Below, piece after piece: positions 1-12,271 of a DNA stretch of 64,000 nucleotides (position 1 is its first letter; every line of letters begins with the position of its first letter). The notes beneath the pieces were generated by a model. The model saw nothing but the letters and a program-made list of their open reading frames with translations, made no database searches and was not told the origin of the DNA. The position numbers and the translations under genes are program-made. Origin of the DNA: Narthecium ossifragum (Eukaryota; Streptophyta; Magnoliopsida; Dioscoreales; Nartheciaceae); assembly GCA_963920575.1 (NCBI GenBank), contig OY986963.1:8904896-8968895 (forward strand), in the 5' to 3' direction.

Positions 1-1290
1 CATCTTGAACGTGGAGGAGCGGCGTCGATCTCCTCCTTAGTGCGAGCGATCAACGCCAAAGCTCTCACGAGTAGTTGGCAGATCCGCCTCGGCGCGAGTG
101 GTGTTCTTCCACCTCGATCAACGCCGGGAGCTGAGATGCCGACGACGTTCACGAGCCACGAAAATGGGCGGCGACTTATGGGTTTTTTAGTTGGAAACCC
201 ATCTCCCATCGAGGGAGATGATGTCTCTTTAGAAACCCAATCTTCCATTGTGAGAGATGATGAACAGGGAATGGGTTCCGGATCCGTTCCGAACCCATGC
301 TCTGTTTTCATTTATACAACCCAATCTCCCTACGTGGGAGGTGATGAATATAGATATATTTTTTTTTGAGTCATGCTCTATTTTTGGGTGATAGCAGTAT
401 GTATGATTACATGTTTAATCCATGCCTACCTTCCACGGTTTAGTACTGCTACAATTACTAATGTATGCTTGCTCTTTGCTATGCTTAGCATATCATGTCA
501 AACACCAGAAATTTATATGCTTGCAATTTGATACTGTTTAAAAGTGTGCAATTTATGATTGTTTGCTTAAGTATCGGTTAGAATTTACAGCATGTGGCCT
601 GAGTTTTAGAGTAAATTGCTGTATGAGCTCTCATTTTTCAGATTTTTTATCTGAAGATGAGTTTGATAATTGCTTAATCCGCACTTTACATAAAAACAGA
701 CAATGTATGCTTAGAGTTAGCTTTATGGACCTTGCTGGTTTCAGACTGTGTGGCTGAAAATAAATAGTTGTAAATAAAGTCCTTAGTGGATTTTCACATG
801 CTATAGTTTTTTATGCACTTTAGTAGTGTTTTAAAACTTGATGAGAATAGTATGTAAGGCACATTAGAAAGGAAGTCCTTGGCATTTCTGTAAATTCGAT
901 AAAAATGAATATTTTCAGTTTATGTAGCTGAAAAGACACTTACAGAAAATGATGTAAATATCAGTTATTTACGCTTTTTGCCGCTTCCATGAAAGTGCAT
1001 ATTTACATAAAATTCTGAATGTATGTCATTCTTAAAATAAGCGTATGTATGCTTAGATTAAATGAGTTTTATGTAAATTAAATTTGTGTTCCATTCGTTA
1101 TATGTTAATGAGTGGTGTGGCTAGTGGGAATTGTTCCCAGAATTTTATTCGGAATTAACTCGACACTTAATTTCAACATGCACTAATGGGAGATGATTAC
1201 TAGCATCTTTGCTTTGTGAAATTTTCGATCTCAGTGTGCGGGAAAGAATTATGTGGTCTTGTTGAGTTCTTGGATAAAATTATATGATAT
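1..1290. other. AT-rich stretch without a recognisable gene
   Basis: I see no convincing coding sequence here; short open frames lack recognisable motifs. It precedes a copia gag fragment in the same orientation and may be the eroded leader of that element, but I found no matching 5' LTR end or primer binding site in it. Confidence 0.4.
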
Positions 1291-1329
1291 GTGCCTAACA
1301 TATTTTTTATGTGCAATCAATGTAGTGAC

Positions 1330-2340
1330 ATGGCCCCTAGGAATGTGATTGAACACCACAAGATAGTGAAATTAGATGGCCAAAACTATGATATCTGGCA
1401 AGAGAAAATTCAAAATCTTCTCAAGGAGCGTCTGTTGCTCGATCATTTGATAAATGACAAAACTCCACCTAAGGAAGGAAAAGCAGTCCAACATCAATGT
1501 AACCAAAAAGATTATGACAATTGGGTCAAGGAAAATCGTTTTGTACGATTTGCCATGCTTAGTTGCATGCACGAGGACCTGATTGGCAGATTTGAGCAAC
1601 GGCCCACTGCTCGAGATATGTGGAACCAGTTAAAGATTGCTTTCTGTCGGACTCCAGTTACGAAGCTACATGCTTTGAATTTACAGTTCCAACAATACAT
1701 GAAGGATCCAGGCCATTCGTTGATCGAGCACCTTCATACCATGAGCCTCATGATTAAGTACATGAGAGCTATTGGAAATGAGCAGTCTGATGATCAACAA
1801 GTCTTGGCAGTGATTCGTTCTTTGCCGGACCCTGAGTGGACTCAAGTGAAGCTCTTAATGACCTATAGCGATGATGTCAAGACTTTCAAGGACATATCAC
1901 GCCATCTCGAGCTTGAGGCGGAGCGCATTGAGGCGAACCATAAAAAGGAAGTCCCCATCTCTCAAGCTGCAAAGTGCAGACATTCAAAGCCTGTTTACGA
2001 GGGACAAGGGTCAGCTGGTAATGATACACATATTGACAGATTTGTGAAATGTCACAAATATCAGCATGGGAGCATCAAGAACGTAGCAAATTTGAAGTGC
2101 TACAATTGTGGAAAGAAGGGTCACTTCGCTCGAGACTGTTCTGAGCTGAAGAAGGTATGCCCTATTCCTAATTCTCTAGAATTTCATGTTTGTTCACATG
2201 TGTTTGTGACTCATTTCTCTCCTTAGTTGGATTGTAGATTTGGGAGCATGCAGACATGTAGCTAGAGATCAAGCTGGATGCATGATTATCATCGGATACT
2301 AGCGGGAAGTCTTCGCTATGTGATAGAAGATAGGGCATGG
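1330..2340 (+). pseudogene. Ty1/copia gag plus start of protease, decayed
   Basis: The open frame from about 1291 encodes a plant copia Gag. The N-terminal part (LDGQNYDIWQEKIQNLL) is the UBN2-type Gag domain, which builds the virus-like particle. Near its end a CCHC zinc knuckle (CYNCGKKGHFARDC, about 2098-2140) would bind the element's RNA. The frame stops at 2226, but a shifted frame immediately afterwards reads WIVDLGACRHVARD, the copia protease active-site region, with the usual DSGA changed to DLGA. No intact integrase or reverse transcriptase follows. The element is therefore a relic with at least one frameshift. Start choice is uncertain; residues before MAPRNVIEHH may not belong to Gag. 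Confidence 0.8.
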
Positions 2341-5300
2341 GAATATGTCCTGAGAGTTGGAGTCAACCAGCTCAAGATGCGCATATGATGCAACTTGCTC
2401 TTAAATGATGTGTTTCATACACCCATAGTCCGTTTTAATCAGTTCTAACTTGTAATATTAGGATTTCCTTTCCATTATAAGTGACATTAGTTGTCTGTTT
2501 CAAAGAAAAACCTTATGGCTGTGATGTTTTTGAAATATGTTTTCATTGGTGTTGGAATTATATTCTTAGTGAAATATAATAAGTCTATTTTAGTCTCTCT
2601 TCTTCGGTCCATATTCTATATGTATGTCAAGAAGATTCTTGAGCTTGGTCACATAGGTTAAGAAAGACAAGCTGTACTAACTAGAGAATGGTTGTTGGGC
2701 CTTCTCGCTAAAGTAAGCTCATCTACCTATGAGTTTTATTTAACTATAGGACAATCAGAGAGGTTTTTCGAGTAAACCTCTAATACTTCTCATCTTTTAG
2801 AAGCTAGTCTATTCATACATCTGCGCATCCAAAGATTTTCGGCATGTCATAGTATATCCTACATTATTTGTTAATGGTTCTTCAAATTTCGGTTTGGTCT
2901 GTAGTATATCTCGCCGATTCCAAATTTTTGATTTGTTTCAAAACATTGGATCGGAGGTTGAGAATTAAAAGAGAAGAACTTAGAGTTCTTCTAATTGGTA
3001 CAAACTAAAAGTAATTATCTGATTAGTTTAGAAAATTATGTGAAGATATAAGTATATACAGAGTTGGAGATTTGTAATATCTTGCTACTAAAGTGGTTGC
3101 AAAGAGCAGAAATCAAACTCTTTAGTGACATGGTTAGATTGATAATAGCACAGGCTAATCTTCTGATAAGTTCTTGAGAGATAGGCTATTAAATGATGCT
3201 TGAATCTATAACCAAATGCCTTTAAAAGTCAATTCCAACTAGTCCATATCAGTTGTGGAATGGGAATAGTCTAACTTAGATGACTTGCACCCATGTGATT
3301 CTACTTGAAATGTTCATAATTCCTCCTATGAGTTAGGAAAATTGGATTCTACATCTGATAAATATGTTTTATCAGATCTTAAGGATTCTCGATGGGATAC
3401 GTTGTGTACGGTGAACATCCAAAATAGGGAATGACTGAGATGGGTTGCGACATGTAGAAAATAGTTTTCCTAATATTGGTAGTCAAAAAGGATTCCCACT
3501 CTATTAGTTAGAGGTGTCTCACCGAAATGTGTGGTCATTTCAATGATAAGATGAGAATTTGGATTCACATCAAGTGACTGTCAGAGACAGTGGGAGTATT
3601 CCTTTTGCCTAGTGGGAGAATTGTGCCATTAGGAAATCTCAGTATTCACGGCTATATAGAAATTCATGAGGAATTGTTCCTTATTTAAATTTCGAGATTG
3701 AAGGTAGGTCCTTCATGAGCGCTTATGTGAATTTGTTTCCTTTGTGAAAATAAAATTGACCAATTTGTGGAAAAATGATTAGCAAATGTAGAGAAAGAAG
3801 TAGCTCAGTAATTAAGAACTATAAATTCTGTGTGAATGTTAGTTGATTTTGTATCAATTGACAAATATTGACCCGATCGGTTTGGAATCGTTCCAAACAC
3901 ATTATTGATGTGATGTTTCACTTCTCCGTGAAGAACCAGAAAATGAGTCCTTTGTGGATCATCTGATAAATAGTAAGGGACACTAAATATTAAGCTTAGT
4001 TGCTTAAAAAATGTTCCAATTATAATTTGAGTTGCTAGCCTCACATCATATTCCATGAAGTCTTTGTGGGCTTTATATCAGTGGGAGTTAAAAGCCACCA
4101 CTTAGAAGTGGTTGTCCTTCATGTGTGAGATGGACGTGACATATGTGAACTATTGCTTGAGATGAGATTCTTGACAGATCAAATTTAATTGACCTTTTTG
4201 GTTTGTCACAAAAGGATGCTAAATTGATTAGTGCACACTATTCACATCAACTCCAAAAGGAAAGGGTTTAGTTCTTAATATCGAGCAAGGTCCTACGACT
4301 AGAAGAGAGAAATAAATAGTATGAGCTGCCTATGCATTATGTTGGTTAGCCGATATTATTGTAATCCTGAAGTTGCGTGTTAGGCAGCAATTAAAAGGAT
4401 GTTCCGGCATTATCGAGGGAATGAAAACTTCGGGGTATGCTACTGTGGTAGCAATATCAAAGTTGTCCGGATAAATTAGTTGTCACTTAATTCATTCGTG
4501 ATTGCAAGAATTCAGGTGGTCCTCAAGTACGTTTCAGTCAACATTTGGTTGCTGATGAAATAACCAGAACTCATGGTTAAAGATATCTTTTATAGATATA
4601 TGAGAAATTTGATACTACTTGGAACATCATTACTTTTGTGTAATGAACACCTTATATTGATGAGATCCGTTTTCATATTATATATTTCGCAATTTGTTTA
4701 CGAAGGCACATATCTTGTAAGTTGTTGTCACCAGGCTTATGATTGGACCTCTCACACGAGCGATCTCCCTGACGCTGAGTGCGGGCAGGATGAGACAATA
4801 AGATCACTAAATACCACTTGCAGAGTGATCCCCTTTAGTGCTGAATAAGCTTGAGGGTTATTTTTGGATGTCGCCTTAGTAAGTCTAAGATGAGACTGAT
4901 GAAGTCGAGCATGGAGTATATCCACATCTCCATGAAGCCTGTACAAAGCCGGATGTGAGATACTTGAGAAATTGGTTGAGTACCAATTGTCTCGAGATAC
5001 TCAAGTTAGCCGCTATGAGAAGCGACTGAACTAAGATCCGTATGGCGTTGAGTGTGACAGATCCGTAGTGGGAGCTCCGCCATAACATACATATCATACT
5101 GTATGTGCTAGAAATCGACTATAAAAGGGAAGTGATTGAATAGATCCCTGCTTCGTCACTGTGTGAGCCCTTATTGGACTCTAAGTCCAATACTTGTACC
5201 CTTTGGGACTAGGGACTATGTCAAGTAGTTGAAGCTTGATGTTGCTACTTTAGCATGTTATCCAAGGATCAGGAGAAAATACGGTTCAACGAAGCATGTC

Positions 5301-5688
5301 TAGGAAAGCAATCAGGTTTAGATGAATTGACATGAGTTTCCAAGAAAAAATCATTCGATATCACGCTAATGATTTGTGGCTCATAGCCCGAGCAATTATG
5401 TTGGGAATAATTCACATGTATGATTATGAGTACAAATGCATAAAGAGATCTTGCATGGCTCAGTATTAGTTACATGAGGGGTCAGAGATACAATGATCTG
5501 GTGTGGTTAAGATGATTTGGGGTATACACGAGATTTTAGAAGTGATGTTATGTTGGTTTGATGGTAACTTGATATAACACTCTTCGTTGGTACTTGTTCT
5601 CGCGCGGTCGCACACTCCATTTCCCTGTATGAAGGGAGAGATGATTGTTGGGTGAAATATGCAATGCCCGTTGTGTACGAGTGGGAGA
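2341..5688 (+). other. Eroded internal region of the copia relic
   Basis: No open frame in this stretch carries a recognisable integrase, RT or RNase H motif. It lies between a copia protease remnant and a copia 3' LTR in the same orientation, so I infer decayed pol sequence. Several purine-rich AGTGGGAG words occur (for example near 3589, 4076 and 5070), similar to the polypurine tract at 5680-5688. Confidence 0.5.
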
Positions 5689-6071
5689 TGTTGCATAGAG
5701 TCCAATCCAGTGGTGCGTCCACATGAGCATTTGGGTTCTAGTCTATCTAAGTGATTGGACTAGCCATGACTCTAACTGATTGAGATAAGATTGGTCCTAC
5801 ACCTCTATATATAGAGGAGTTAAACCCTAACAATGAGATAATCTGAATATAGCCATCTTTCTTATTCTCTCCTAGGGTTACCATCTAGAACCCTAGGGTT
5901 TGGAGTGTGTGTGAGAGGAGAAGGCTTTAGTAGGCTTCTTCCAACGCAGCGAGGTTCTGGATCGAGGCACGACGACTAGGAGATCGCAGATCTGCATCGG
6001 AGTTCGTAAGGCAACCGAGATCTACAACGCTTCCGCATGAGGTATTCCGTATACCTATAGAATCTCTAACA
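5689..6071 (+). repeat. 3' LTR of the copia relic
   Basis: A polypurine tract (GTGGGAGA, just before 5689) is followed by a segment that starts TGTTGCATAG and ends CTCTAACA, giving TG...CA termini and 383 bp. It contains a TATA-like CTATATATAG near 5805, consistent with an LTR promoter. The 5' LTR is not visible in the window, so LTR divergence and target duplication cannot be tested. Confidence 0.65.
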
Positions 6072-6849
6072 AAACTTAAATCTACGCCCAAATAATATCG
6101 AAATTAATTGCTGTATTTTTCTTTTTTTTCCCTTACCCTTACAAACAACCTTTGATTAGATCCGGATGGAAAGATGCTTCAAGAGCTGCATTGAAGTGAA
6201 AAAGAGAAGAAAAAGAAAAAGAAAAATTAGAAATGCCTCGTGCCTTGTTTTCTAAACGGCAAAAAATCTATTGAGTGATTACTTGTCAATTTAAACAAAA
6301 AATTTGGCGTAAATTAAATCCTCAGGAGTGACCATCGATCGGATAAGATTTTAGTCTTTGCAACCCGGAGCCGTAAAGCTGCAAAGGGGAAGAACAAGAG
6401 CTGACTTAAGTTACAACAACTTAAGCTAACGGTTGCAGGGGTCTGTTGTGGAAGCTGCATGGGTGCTGAAAGAATAGATGATGAAGGCTATCTTGATGGG
6501 TATTTGGGCCGCGAGAGCTAATGGGTTACAATCGGACCCTCATATAGGCATAACGATTGTGGCCGGACTCCCGAGGAGTTTGAAGACCGAGCCAGAGCTG
6601 TTTGGGCCGTAGTTCTTGCGCATTCTAAAACTACCAATGAATGGGCCGATCGTGTCGGCCATTCGATCGGCCCTTTCGTGTACAGTAGTGGGCCTGTATT
6701 GAAGGGCCCACTACTTTTCTGATGTAGCCTTAGACTAAGCTGCTTCTTTTTTTAAAAAAAAAATTTAAAAGATGTTATATTCAATGAATATTTTGATTAT
6801 TTTACTCCTAAGATTATTTTCACATAAAAAATGGACTACTCAAAGAGCA
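6072..6849. other. Intergenic, no gene seen
   Basis: No coding motif, RNA gene or clear repeat was recognised. It includes short A/T-rich tracts and a GGCC/GATC-rich segment near 6640-6690 with small inverted repeats. Confidence 0.4.
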
Positions 6850-7610
6850 TACACAGTAGAATGGAGCGGATCTGCCGGGGCTTTATTTGGTGCGGTAGAA
6901 GGTCTGGCTTAAGCAGAGTGGCATTGGAGGTTGTCCGTACCCTGAAAGAAATTTGTGGCTTTGGGTTTTAAAGATCTTGATGTATGGCAGTTGGGTCTCA
7001 AAACGAGGTTCTCGGATCCAAAACCAAATGTGTGGAAATTGCTTGCAAAGGTTAAGTACCCGCGGCAAGGTTCTCTTCCTGCAGCCAGGAATCGTAAGCA
7101 TGTATCGATTCACTGGCGTGACCTACGCTGTGCCACTAATGTCTTGCGCAGGGGTTATCACTTGGCTAGGGGTGAGCAAAAATCGAACCGAACTCCTAGA
7201 ATTGAACCGAATCGAAATTCTAGGAGTAAAAAATTCGATATTCGATTTTTATTTTTAAAATTTGATAAATACCGAAATATCAAAATTTTTAAAGTTATAT
7301 ACCTTATTTCGGTTCGGTTTTATATTGTAGAGTAAAAAACTACAAATTATTTCGGTTTTTTCGATTCGGTTCGGTTTTTGCATGAATTCGGTTCGGTTCG
7401 GTTTTTAATTTGATGTACTGAAAAAATTTCGGTATTTCGGTATTCAGTATTTTGGTTCGGTATTTACCGAATACTCACCCCTACTCTTGGCAAGTGGGGA
7501 GGCAGAGCAACATTAGTCTTTACTTCGATGGGTGGGGATGCGACCTCTCTTTGTCCAGATGGTCGATCTATATTAATGTTAGTAATGGCATTGAGGACTT
7601 GGCTGTTAGA
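6850..7610 (+). pseudogene. LINE (L1-type) reverse transcriptase C-terminal fragment
   Basis: Shifting plus-strand frames read pieces typical of plant L1-type LINE ORF2 downstream of the RT palm: ERICRGFIWCG, then LGFKDLDVWQLGLK, then VWKLLAKVKYPRQGS. After an interruption comes SNISLYFDGWGCD, resembling the region before the zf-RVT domain. The protein would have been reverse transcriptase/endonuclease driving target-primed retrotransposition. Several frameshifts and stops show it is dead. A 317-bp MITE sits inside it at 7167-7483. The fragment lacks endonuclease and RT catalytic motifs. Confidence 0.7.
7167..7483. mobile_element. hAT-type MITE in the LINE fragment
   Basis: The 317-bp segment begins TAGGGGTGAGCA and ends TACTCACCCCTA, an inverted terminal repeat of the plant hAT type. 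It is flanked by CACTTGGC (7159-7166) and CTCTTGGC (7484-7491), an 8-bp target duplication with one mismatch. The interior is rich in TTCGGTTCGG/GAACCGAA repeats and has no coding capacity. The same terminal sequence bounds the element at 16693-17934. Confidence 0.85.
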
Positions 7611-8490
7611 GCATCAACATCAGCTCTTCTTAACAAATTCTCTAAAATACAGTAGAAAAATTCATTTATTTAGTTTACAGATTCTCTATCCAGCATCACT
7701 CTGCATCAGATACTCTAATAATCCATTCTCTATCAAACTTAAATATTAATATCTTCATTCTTTTTTTATATTTTCTATTTCTTATCCATTGATCATATTA
7801 TACGTTGATAAATATATTTGACAACAACAGTAGCATATTGTATTAATTATATAATAATAATATATTCATACTTTCATTATTTCTCTAGACTACACTAAAA
7901 AGAGCCATTTTTCTAGTTTACTGATTATTCATCCAACAACACTTCTCATAAGATACTCTAAACCATTCTCTATACCACTTAAATATTCATACTTTCATTA
8001 TTTCTTTATATATTTTATTTATTGGTCATATTATATTCATAAATATATTTGAGAATAGTAATATATTCAAATAACTATATAATAGTAATATATATTAATT
8101 TAAAATTTGGAAATCTTAATGTATTATTATTTCTTATTCATTGGAGAAGAGATGAAAGGATAAATGTGTTTTGAGAATCTTTTTTGAAAAGTAAAAAAGT
8201 CACATTTTATTATTAAATAACTATAGAATAGTTATTTGTTATTACTTGAAATTATTAGAATATGAAAATCATAATATCTTATTATTTTTTATTCATTAGA
8301 CAATATGGGTTGGGATAAAAGATAAAATAGATTTGGGTAAAGGATTAGAGAATGTCAAAAGTTCATATTATATGATTAAATAGTGGATATAGTTGCTACA
8401 GTGATATTCTACATCTAGAGTGTGTAGAGTATCACTGTAGCAATTTCTAGTTTAGAGTAATCCTTACAAGAGCTGATGCAGTCCATTTTT
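7608..8490. repeat. AT-rich MITE-like segment
   Basis: The left edge (GCATCAACATCAGCTCTT) and right edge (AAGAGCTGATGCAGTCC) are imperfect inverted repeats about 870 bp apart. The interior is strongly A/T-rich, and a block near 7670-7770 recurs in diverged form near 7915-8010. No target duplication could be fixed. Non-autonomous DNA transposon is the likeliest reading. Confidence 0.4.
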
Positions 8491-9649
8491 TGACCAAACA
8501 TGCACTATAGCTCCTATATTTTAAGTATTTGGCTCTTTTAGGACAGATGATATAGGTGCTCTTGGAGTCTTAATGGAAGGAGGTGAATGGTGCAAAGGTC
8601 GGTTGTTGGAGTATTTCCATTGATGCGGGGTGCGGGGAGGGGAAGAGATATGCAAATTGCTACTCGCCCCCCCCCCCCCCCCCCCTCTCCCTCTACACGC
8701 CCACTATCATTATGCATTTTACTATTATGCCATTGGGTTTTTTTTTTTCTTTCTTTCTTTTTCTCCTCCCCTTCCTTTTATGAGTTTCTTTTTTTTTCAG
8801 TTTTGTTTTATTTTTTGATCGGTTTTGTTTATTTTTTAATCTGTTTTATTTATTATTTCTTGGGGAAAGAGTCTGGGGGTCCTTTGTTTGGACCCAATTC
8901 GGCAATTAAACCGGTCACAAGAAGTTTCGGGTATTTAGTCCATTTTGAGGGAAAAAAGTCCAAGAATGTTAGGAGTTGTTTTACTCACTTGCCATTAAGG
9001 ACTTCTCCAGTTCTAAACCAAGAGCGTCGAGAAATAGTTATCGCCCATATTGACAATCACTTCGTGCAAGTTTTCTAACACCCTCATTATCATGTACCAC
9101 TCATTTCAACGTGGTGGTGGCAACATTCATCGTACGAAATTAAAGGATGTGCCGCTCGCTATATGACATATGTTCATTTGTGGTACGAAGGATTCGAATT
9201 TGTATTTTTATATATTTTTGTCTACTTTTTTTTTTGTGTATTGTTACATGTACTCTTTTCTAAACATGGTTAAATCAATATTGGTTTATGAGGCTTTTCA
9301 CAAAACACAATACATTTTTTAACTGTTAGTATTTTTGTTATTTTCATATATATACATTTTATTTTGATCCATATTTTTATACTTTTTAAAATTTTTACAA
9401 ATAATGGCTCCCAAAAACTACAACTAAAAAATAAACAAAAGATTACAAACATATAATAAAAAATTATTTATCCAAAAAGGAAAACAAAACTGATAAAAAA
9501 AAGGAAATAAAATTGATAAAGAAAAAATAAAGGAAACTGATTAAAAAAAACAAAACTAATGAAAGAAAAAATTTTAAAAAGCACAACACAAAATTGAGAA
9601 AAAAAACCCCCCGGAAATGAAGGGGAGAAATCAGGTGAGAGAAAAAGAA
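8491..9649. other. Low-complexity region, no recognised gene
   Basis: Contains a C run (about 8667-8684), long T-rich tracts (8730-8870) and a complementary A-rich tract (9460-9610), so the two sides form a loose inverted pair. Open frames across it are mostly homopolymer translations. A short stretch (IDNHFVQVF, about 9045-9077) faintly recalls plant transposon-associated proteins, but I cannot support a gene. Confidence 0.35.
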
Positions 9650-10619
9650 ATACATCTTTATACCAGCGAAAATGAGTAAGAGTAGGACAATGAAGGTTTT
9701 GTAATAACATGCGTATCCGCTCTCCCTGACCAGTAATATTACCAGTAAAATGATCCAGAATGGTGAACACAAGAGTGTAAACAGCATCAGCTTGCTGTTG
9801 ACTGTTTTCAATTTTAACAGCACTGAGGATTTCAGTGCGTTGATCTGGTTGGAGATAATTATCCCACCAACCCTTTAAACTACCAGTAAATCCGCAAGTA
9901 AGAAAGGCAGCTACTTGCTGATCCGTATTACCATTATTACGACAAATAGTAGCATACATCATCATACGATGTGCCAGATTCAACACTTGATGATCACTCA
10001 TACCATTTATGTTCCATTCATAAATATTACGACCCGAATAATCTTGTTGTAAGAAAGTATTATTTTCTTCGAATAAGAGATCCATAGGAGAAGGTCGTTT
10101 GTAATAGAATTTTTCTAAATTACGAGGTCTGTGTTCAATTTTATTAACAGTTTGAAACTGCTGTTCAGTTTCAAGAGTTATTAACTCAGAATCAGAATGT
10201 TCAATCTGATTTTCTTCAGTCACATTATTAAGAACTTGTAATTTAGCTTGAGCCAATTGTTTGCTAAGAGATTCTATAACTTCTCCTGCTAAATCTTTTT
10301 CTAATTTAAAATTCGAGATTTCAGCATTCGGCTTGACAGAGGGTCTGGTATGAAGTTGGACAGCTTTATCTTTGGCCAACTGTAGATTAGGAATTATTTC
10401 ACCAAGTTTAGTAATCAGTTTGTCAATTGTTTTTTCTATACGGGTTAATTGCTGACCTACAACTTGGGAGTAGACATTAGCATAATTATTCTGTTTAAAG
10501 ATCTTATTAAGTTCTTTAAGCGTTTCATTTGTTGTTTCTACAGGTTTAATAAACGCAGTAGCTTCAAGATTAGAGGTGGAAATTCCTTCTAATTTCAACG
10601 GTTTAGTAGGGGGATACAA
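9650..10619 (-). pseudogene. Capsid/Gag-like ORF of a pararetrovirus-like element, truncated
   Basis: The minus-strand frame starts at 10619. It encodes a helical, lysine/glutamate-rich N-terminal part, then a Gag/coat-like domain that includes LTCGFTGSLKGWWDNYL (about 9865-9915), a motif I associate with Gag-like proteins of plant reverse-transcribing elements. The recognisable sequence ends near 9655. Beyond it the open frame continues only through A/T-rich low complexity, so the zinc knuckle, protease, RT and RNase H that would follow are absent. It lies 30 bp after the small ORF upstream, in the same orientation. Role inferred: particle formation around the element's RNA or DNA. Confidence 0.65.
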
Positions 10620-10649
10620 GGATCTTTTTTGTATACATTCTACTGTTTT

Positions 10650-10973
10650 CTAGCTCTTCATATAACTCTCAATAACTTGTATTCTAGCAGGGGAATTATG
10701 CTCTTCAGCAATTTCTCCTGAATTATGTTCTTCGGCTATTTGATCAATGATGGCATTAATTTCATCTTCTTTTTCGCCAGCATAGTGATTGTAAAACCAA
10801 GGAGCAAAGAACTGAATCTGGTTTTTTGCTTCTAATTCACTATAGTATAATTCTTTATAAGAATGTTCCTCATTAAAGGTTGCGAAAAACCAATCACGAA
10901 ATTGTTTATTATATAACTCTTGAAATTCCTTATTAAGGTATCTCCTGAGGGGACTATTGGGTCTAAAATCCAT
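10650..10973 (-). CDS. Small ORF between movement-like and capsid-like ORFs
   Basis: A 107-residue frame whose start overlaps the stop of the upstream movement-protein-like ORF by one base (TAATG). It is acidic and glutamate-rich, with a repeated short segment (IAEEHNS twice near the C-terminus). I do not recognise a domain. Tight packing between two viral-type ORFs suggests a third cistron translated by reinitiation, as is known for some Caulimoviridae, but function is unknown. It may instead be the N-terminal part of a capsid ORF now separated by a stop. Confidence 0.55.
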   Translation of the reverse strand: MDFRPNSPLRRYLNKEFQELYNKQFRDWFFATFNEEHSYKELYYSELEAKNQIQFFAPWFYNHYAGEKEDEINAIIDQIAEEHNSGEIAEEHNSPARIQVIESYMKS

Positions 10974-11884
10974 TACAACTGAAAACTCATTTCGGAATCT
11001 GTATTAGATCCCTTCTCATAAACCCCATGAGGGATTTGAGACTCAGAAATTCTAATAGCCTGAATAGGCGTTCCTTCACGAGAAACAGATTTCCTAGAAG
11101 AGGTAGTAATATCAGTGAATTTAATAGTCCTATTAGGATCAAAAGTTATGGTGACTTCACCATCATCAGTTTGAGAGATCTGGTCAACTTGCTGGTTAAC
11201 AATTGGTCTAGGAGGAATAGCATTAGCTAATAACCAATTGTCTGGAAAATTAACTTCATTCCATTTAATCTGTCTATTAGTAGCAATATGTGAAGACAGT
11301 AAATTAGTTTCAATTAAGACTGTTTTTCCCGGGAGGGTAAATTGTTTTGCTTTAGGAGCTAAGGTGCTAAGAACCTTGTAATGAATCCTATAAACGATAG
11401 CTATAGTTTCAGATTGAGGTAAGAATTCATAACCATGAGTCTTTATATTAAGACTAACAGCTTCAAGGATGTTAGGATCATTTAGAGAAAGACTCAAATT
11501 CGGGTATACATTAAAATAAACTGGTCCATGACTGAGACTAGTTTCCATGATTCTCATTAAGGATTGAGGCCAGTTAAGACAACGAGCATCTCTCAGACAG
11601 GAGAGAATAGAGGCATTTAATCCTTGTAACGTTAATGGTTTATATTCCACTTGAATCAATCCTATATGAATATAATTATATCTATCCATATAAGGTTCTA
11701 AATCTTCTTCAGAGAGAAGCTTAATAGTCTGATCATCTTGATCCACAGTTACCGTCTTTTCGACAGTTTTAATTGCTATTAAAGACTTCAAATCTAAGAA
11801 TCCAATTTTGTAAATATCCCTATTAGGAACATCAGGTATAGCCCAGTTATTTAGGGCTTCAAGATCTGAGGGGAATTCAGCCAA
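10973..11884 (-). CDS. 30K-superfamily movement-protein-like ORF (endogenous element)
   Basis: A 303-residue intact frame in the first position after the primer binding site. Its order of segments (YKIGFLDLKSLIAIKTVEKT near the N-terminus, YNYIHIGLIQVEYKPLT, then LNDPNILEAVSLNIKTHGYEF centrally) resembles the beta-rich core of 30K movement proteins, which let plant viruses pass through plasmodesmata. Such proteins occur in Caulimoviridae and related endogenous elements. The leader from the primer site is about 370 bases. The frame is open from start to stop, but the element as a whole lacks its polymerase here, so it is not evidence of an active virus. A call to a particular genus is not possible. 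Confidence 0.65.
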   Translation of the reverse strand: MAEFPSDLEALNNWAIPDVPNRDIYKIGFLDLKSLIAIKTVEKTVTVDQDDQTIKLLSEEDLEPYMDRYNYIHIGLIQVEYKPLTLQGLNASILSCLRDARCLNWPQSLMRIMETSLSHGPVYFNVYPNLSLSLNDPNILEAVSLNIKTHGYEFLPQSETIAIVYRIHYKVLSTLAPKAKQFTLPGKTVLIETNLLSSHIATNRQIKWNEVNFPDNWLLANAIPPRPIVNQQVDQISQTDDGEVTITFDPNRTIKFTDITTSSRKSVSREGTPIQAIRISESQIPHGVYEKGSNTDSEMSFQL

Positions 11885-12255
11885 TTGGGCATTTTTTAAT
11901 TTTTTATCTTTTCGTGAATTAATTTTCCGAATAGAAGTTGATGCCTTGAAAACTCGAGGTAAGCAGACTTAATTTAAAGGAGGATGAAAAAGAAGAAGGA
12001 TGGTTGCAGATTTCTAGCTTACTCGGATTTCGATCTAAACCTACTTAGAAGCTTCTGCTCGTCTGCCAATGAATCACAGGACTTACCCTAATCGCCTACT
12101 CCGGCTAATGGTGCCAAACGCGGCTTGGGTGACGATCCACAGAAGTAGTAAATAAATCTTAGAACGAACATAGTAAACAAGAACATAAGCAACAATTCTT
12201 CTAACAATTACATCATGCTTTAATTAAATCTACACACTCCTCGACACTACTCACA

Positions 12256-12271
12256 CATGGCTCTGATACCA
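12256..12271 (-). other. Primer binding site, tRNA-Met type
   Basis: On the minus strand this reads TGGTATCAGAGCCATG, the initiator-tRNA-Met complementary site used for minus-strand priming by Caulimoviridae and many plant LTR elements. It lies about 290 bp downstream of a TATA box and upstream of the movement-like ORF. No CA-ending LTR terminus directly precedes it. Confidence 0.8.

Noticed and set aside
8587..9078. 163-residue frame with FFFFLSFF stretches
   Set aside because: Mostly homopolymer C and T tracts; the short IDNHFVQVF similarity is too weak to call a gene.
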